Assembly: GCA_947001705.1 (NCBI GenBank)
Contig: CAMQHT010000012.1
Coordinates: forward strand, 1-48,569
Direction of reading: 5' to 3'
Length of the DNA: 48,569 nt
Source: an uncultured Collinsella sp.
GTDB lineage: Bacteria; Actinomycetota; Coriobacteriia; Coriobacteriales; Coriobacteriaceae
Positions 48,136 to 48,569 of this stretch are shown here, one piece after another. The notes below the pieces were generated by a model. That model had not been told where the DNA came from. It saw only the letters and a list, made by a program, of their open reading frames with translations, and searched no databases. Position 1 is the stretch's first letter. The number at the start of each line of letters is the position of its first letter. Made by a program: the position numbers and the translations under genes.

Positions 48136-48569
48136 TTAGGCCAGACCACCCATGGCATCAAATTCGGCCTTGATCTTCTCGGCGACATTCCGATACGACT
48201 TATACAGGTTTGAATCGCGTTTGACTTCATCGGTCATAACGGGAATCTCTAGTTTGGAAACCTCGTCTTTTCCCGTCTGAACCGCCACAACAACGCCCAT
48301 ACCAAGACACATATTACGCTTGGCTGCGTTCATTTTTGCCGCCTTAGCGGGATTTGCCAGAATACGCTGGGCAAATTCCTGTTTAGAGACCGCTTCATCG
48401 GCTTCCTGATCGCCCGCCTCGGCTACTTCGCACTGCAGCACATCCGCATAGTCGAAAATCTTCGGCTCGCCGCCGCGCTGATGCACGGCCCACTTGCGGC
48501 GCGTGGCATCCTGATAGATAGCCGGCAAAAACGTAAACCGCGGCGGGTCCAAAATCGTATCCGTGATGG
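48136..48569 (-). CDS. Unknown protein, 5' end beyond the window
   Basis: An open frame with no stop runs from the right edge (48569) to 48136, giving about 144 residues of the C-terminal part. Visible text includes LDPPRFTFLPAIYQD, IFDYADVLQCEVAEAGDQE and a central hydrophobic stretch MCLGMGVVVAVQTG. The pattern resembles C-terminal regions of DUF4428/SHOCT-like proteins, but too little is present for a firm call. It lies 38 bases upstream of the regulator pair in the same direction, so it may head that operon. Confidence 0.55.
   Translation of the reverse strand, partial: ITDTILDPPRFTFLPAIYQDATRRKWAVHQRGGEPKIFDYADVLQCEVAEAGDQEADEAVSKQEFAQRILANPAKAAKMNAAKRNMCLGMGVVVAVQTGKDEVSKLEIPVMTDEVKRDSNLYKSYRNVAEKIKAEFDAMGGLA

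Noticed and set aside
1..48569. CRISPR arrays, rRNA genes, prophage or IS transposase genes
   Set aside because: No regularly spaced repeats of CRISPR type, no rRNA sequence and no transposase or integrase protein was seen.

Overview
The window looks like the chromosome of a GC-rich member of the Coriobacteriia, most likely Collinsella or a close relative. This is inferred from base composition, the mazG-eno-ftsB-ppx gene order shared with Actinobacteria, a large stock of mannose-family phosphotransferase (PTS) genes, and many short intergenic palindromes. No 16S rRNA gene or other taxonomic marker is present, so the genus is a judgement. The first ~110 bases are homopolymer-rich and look like a poor-quality contig end.

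Layout. 248-1972: a BceS/BceR-type two-component pair (minus). 2152-5661: a protein of unknown function, purH, and a GNAT acetyltransferase. 5851-9310: a DUF2207 membrane protein and the tRNA-modifying enzyme GluQ, separated by about 500 bp of repeats and possible structured RNA. 9326-11451: an operon of three metallophosphoesterases. 11581-12791: a small membrane protein, a beheaded AbiEii toxin remnant and an intact AbiEi antitoxin with what looks like a leaderless promoter. 12911-13090: a MITE-like element. 13342-15967: a DUF4342 protein with an OmpR-type regulator and histidine kinase. 16043-16716: an orphan PTS EIIB with a VOC protein. 17535-17619: tRNA-Leu(UAA). 17770-22637: ppx, ftsB/divIC-like, eno, mazG and a YfcE-type phosphoesterase. 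22695-23180: a stand-alone LarC2-type gene.

23480-32509 holds an apparently complete histidine pathway: hisZG (one fused gene), hisD, hisC, hisB, hisH, hisA, hisF, hisI and hisE on the minus strand, closed by a convergent PHP-type histidinol phosphatase.

32679-48569 is an island that best fits uptake and cleavage of Amadori products (sugar-amine adducts such as fructoselysine or glucoselysine). It has two full mannose-family PTS sets (IIA, IIB, IIC, IID), a third IIC-IID pair without IIA or IIB, two FrlB/GfrF-like deglycases, one GfrE-like SIS protein, a FrlC-like epimerase, two transporters of other families (DMT and MFS) and two overlapping GntR regulators. The expected chemistry is phosphorylating import, then deglycation to a hexose 6-phosphate plus a free amine or amino acid; the two extra transporters could move the amine. 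Two tracts (about 0.87 and 1.06 kb) are base-for-base identical between the operon copies by eye, which points to recent duplication or gene conversion. The promoters of the three operons share a spaced regulatory module.

Two patterns recur. Palindromic elements fill many intergenic gaps, and some even contain the stop codon of the adjacent gene. Intrinsic terminators sit a few bases upstream of the ribosome binding site of the next gene at five places, which suggests graded read-through inside operons.
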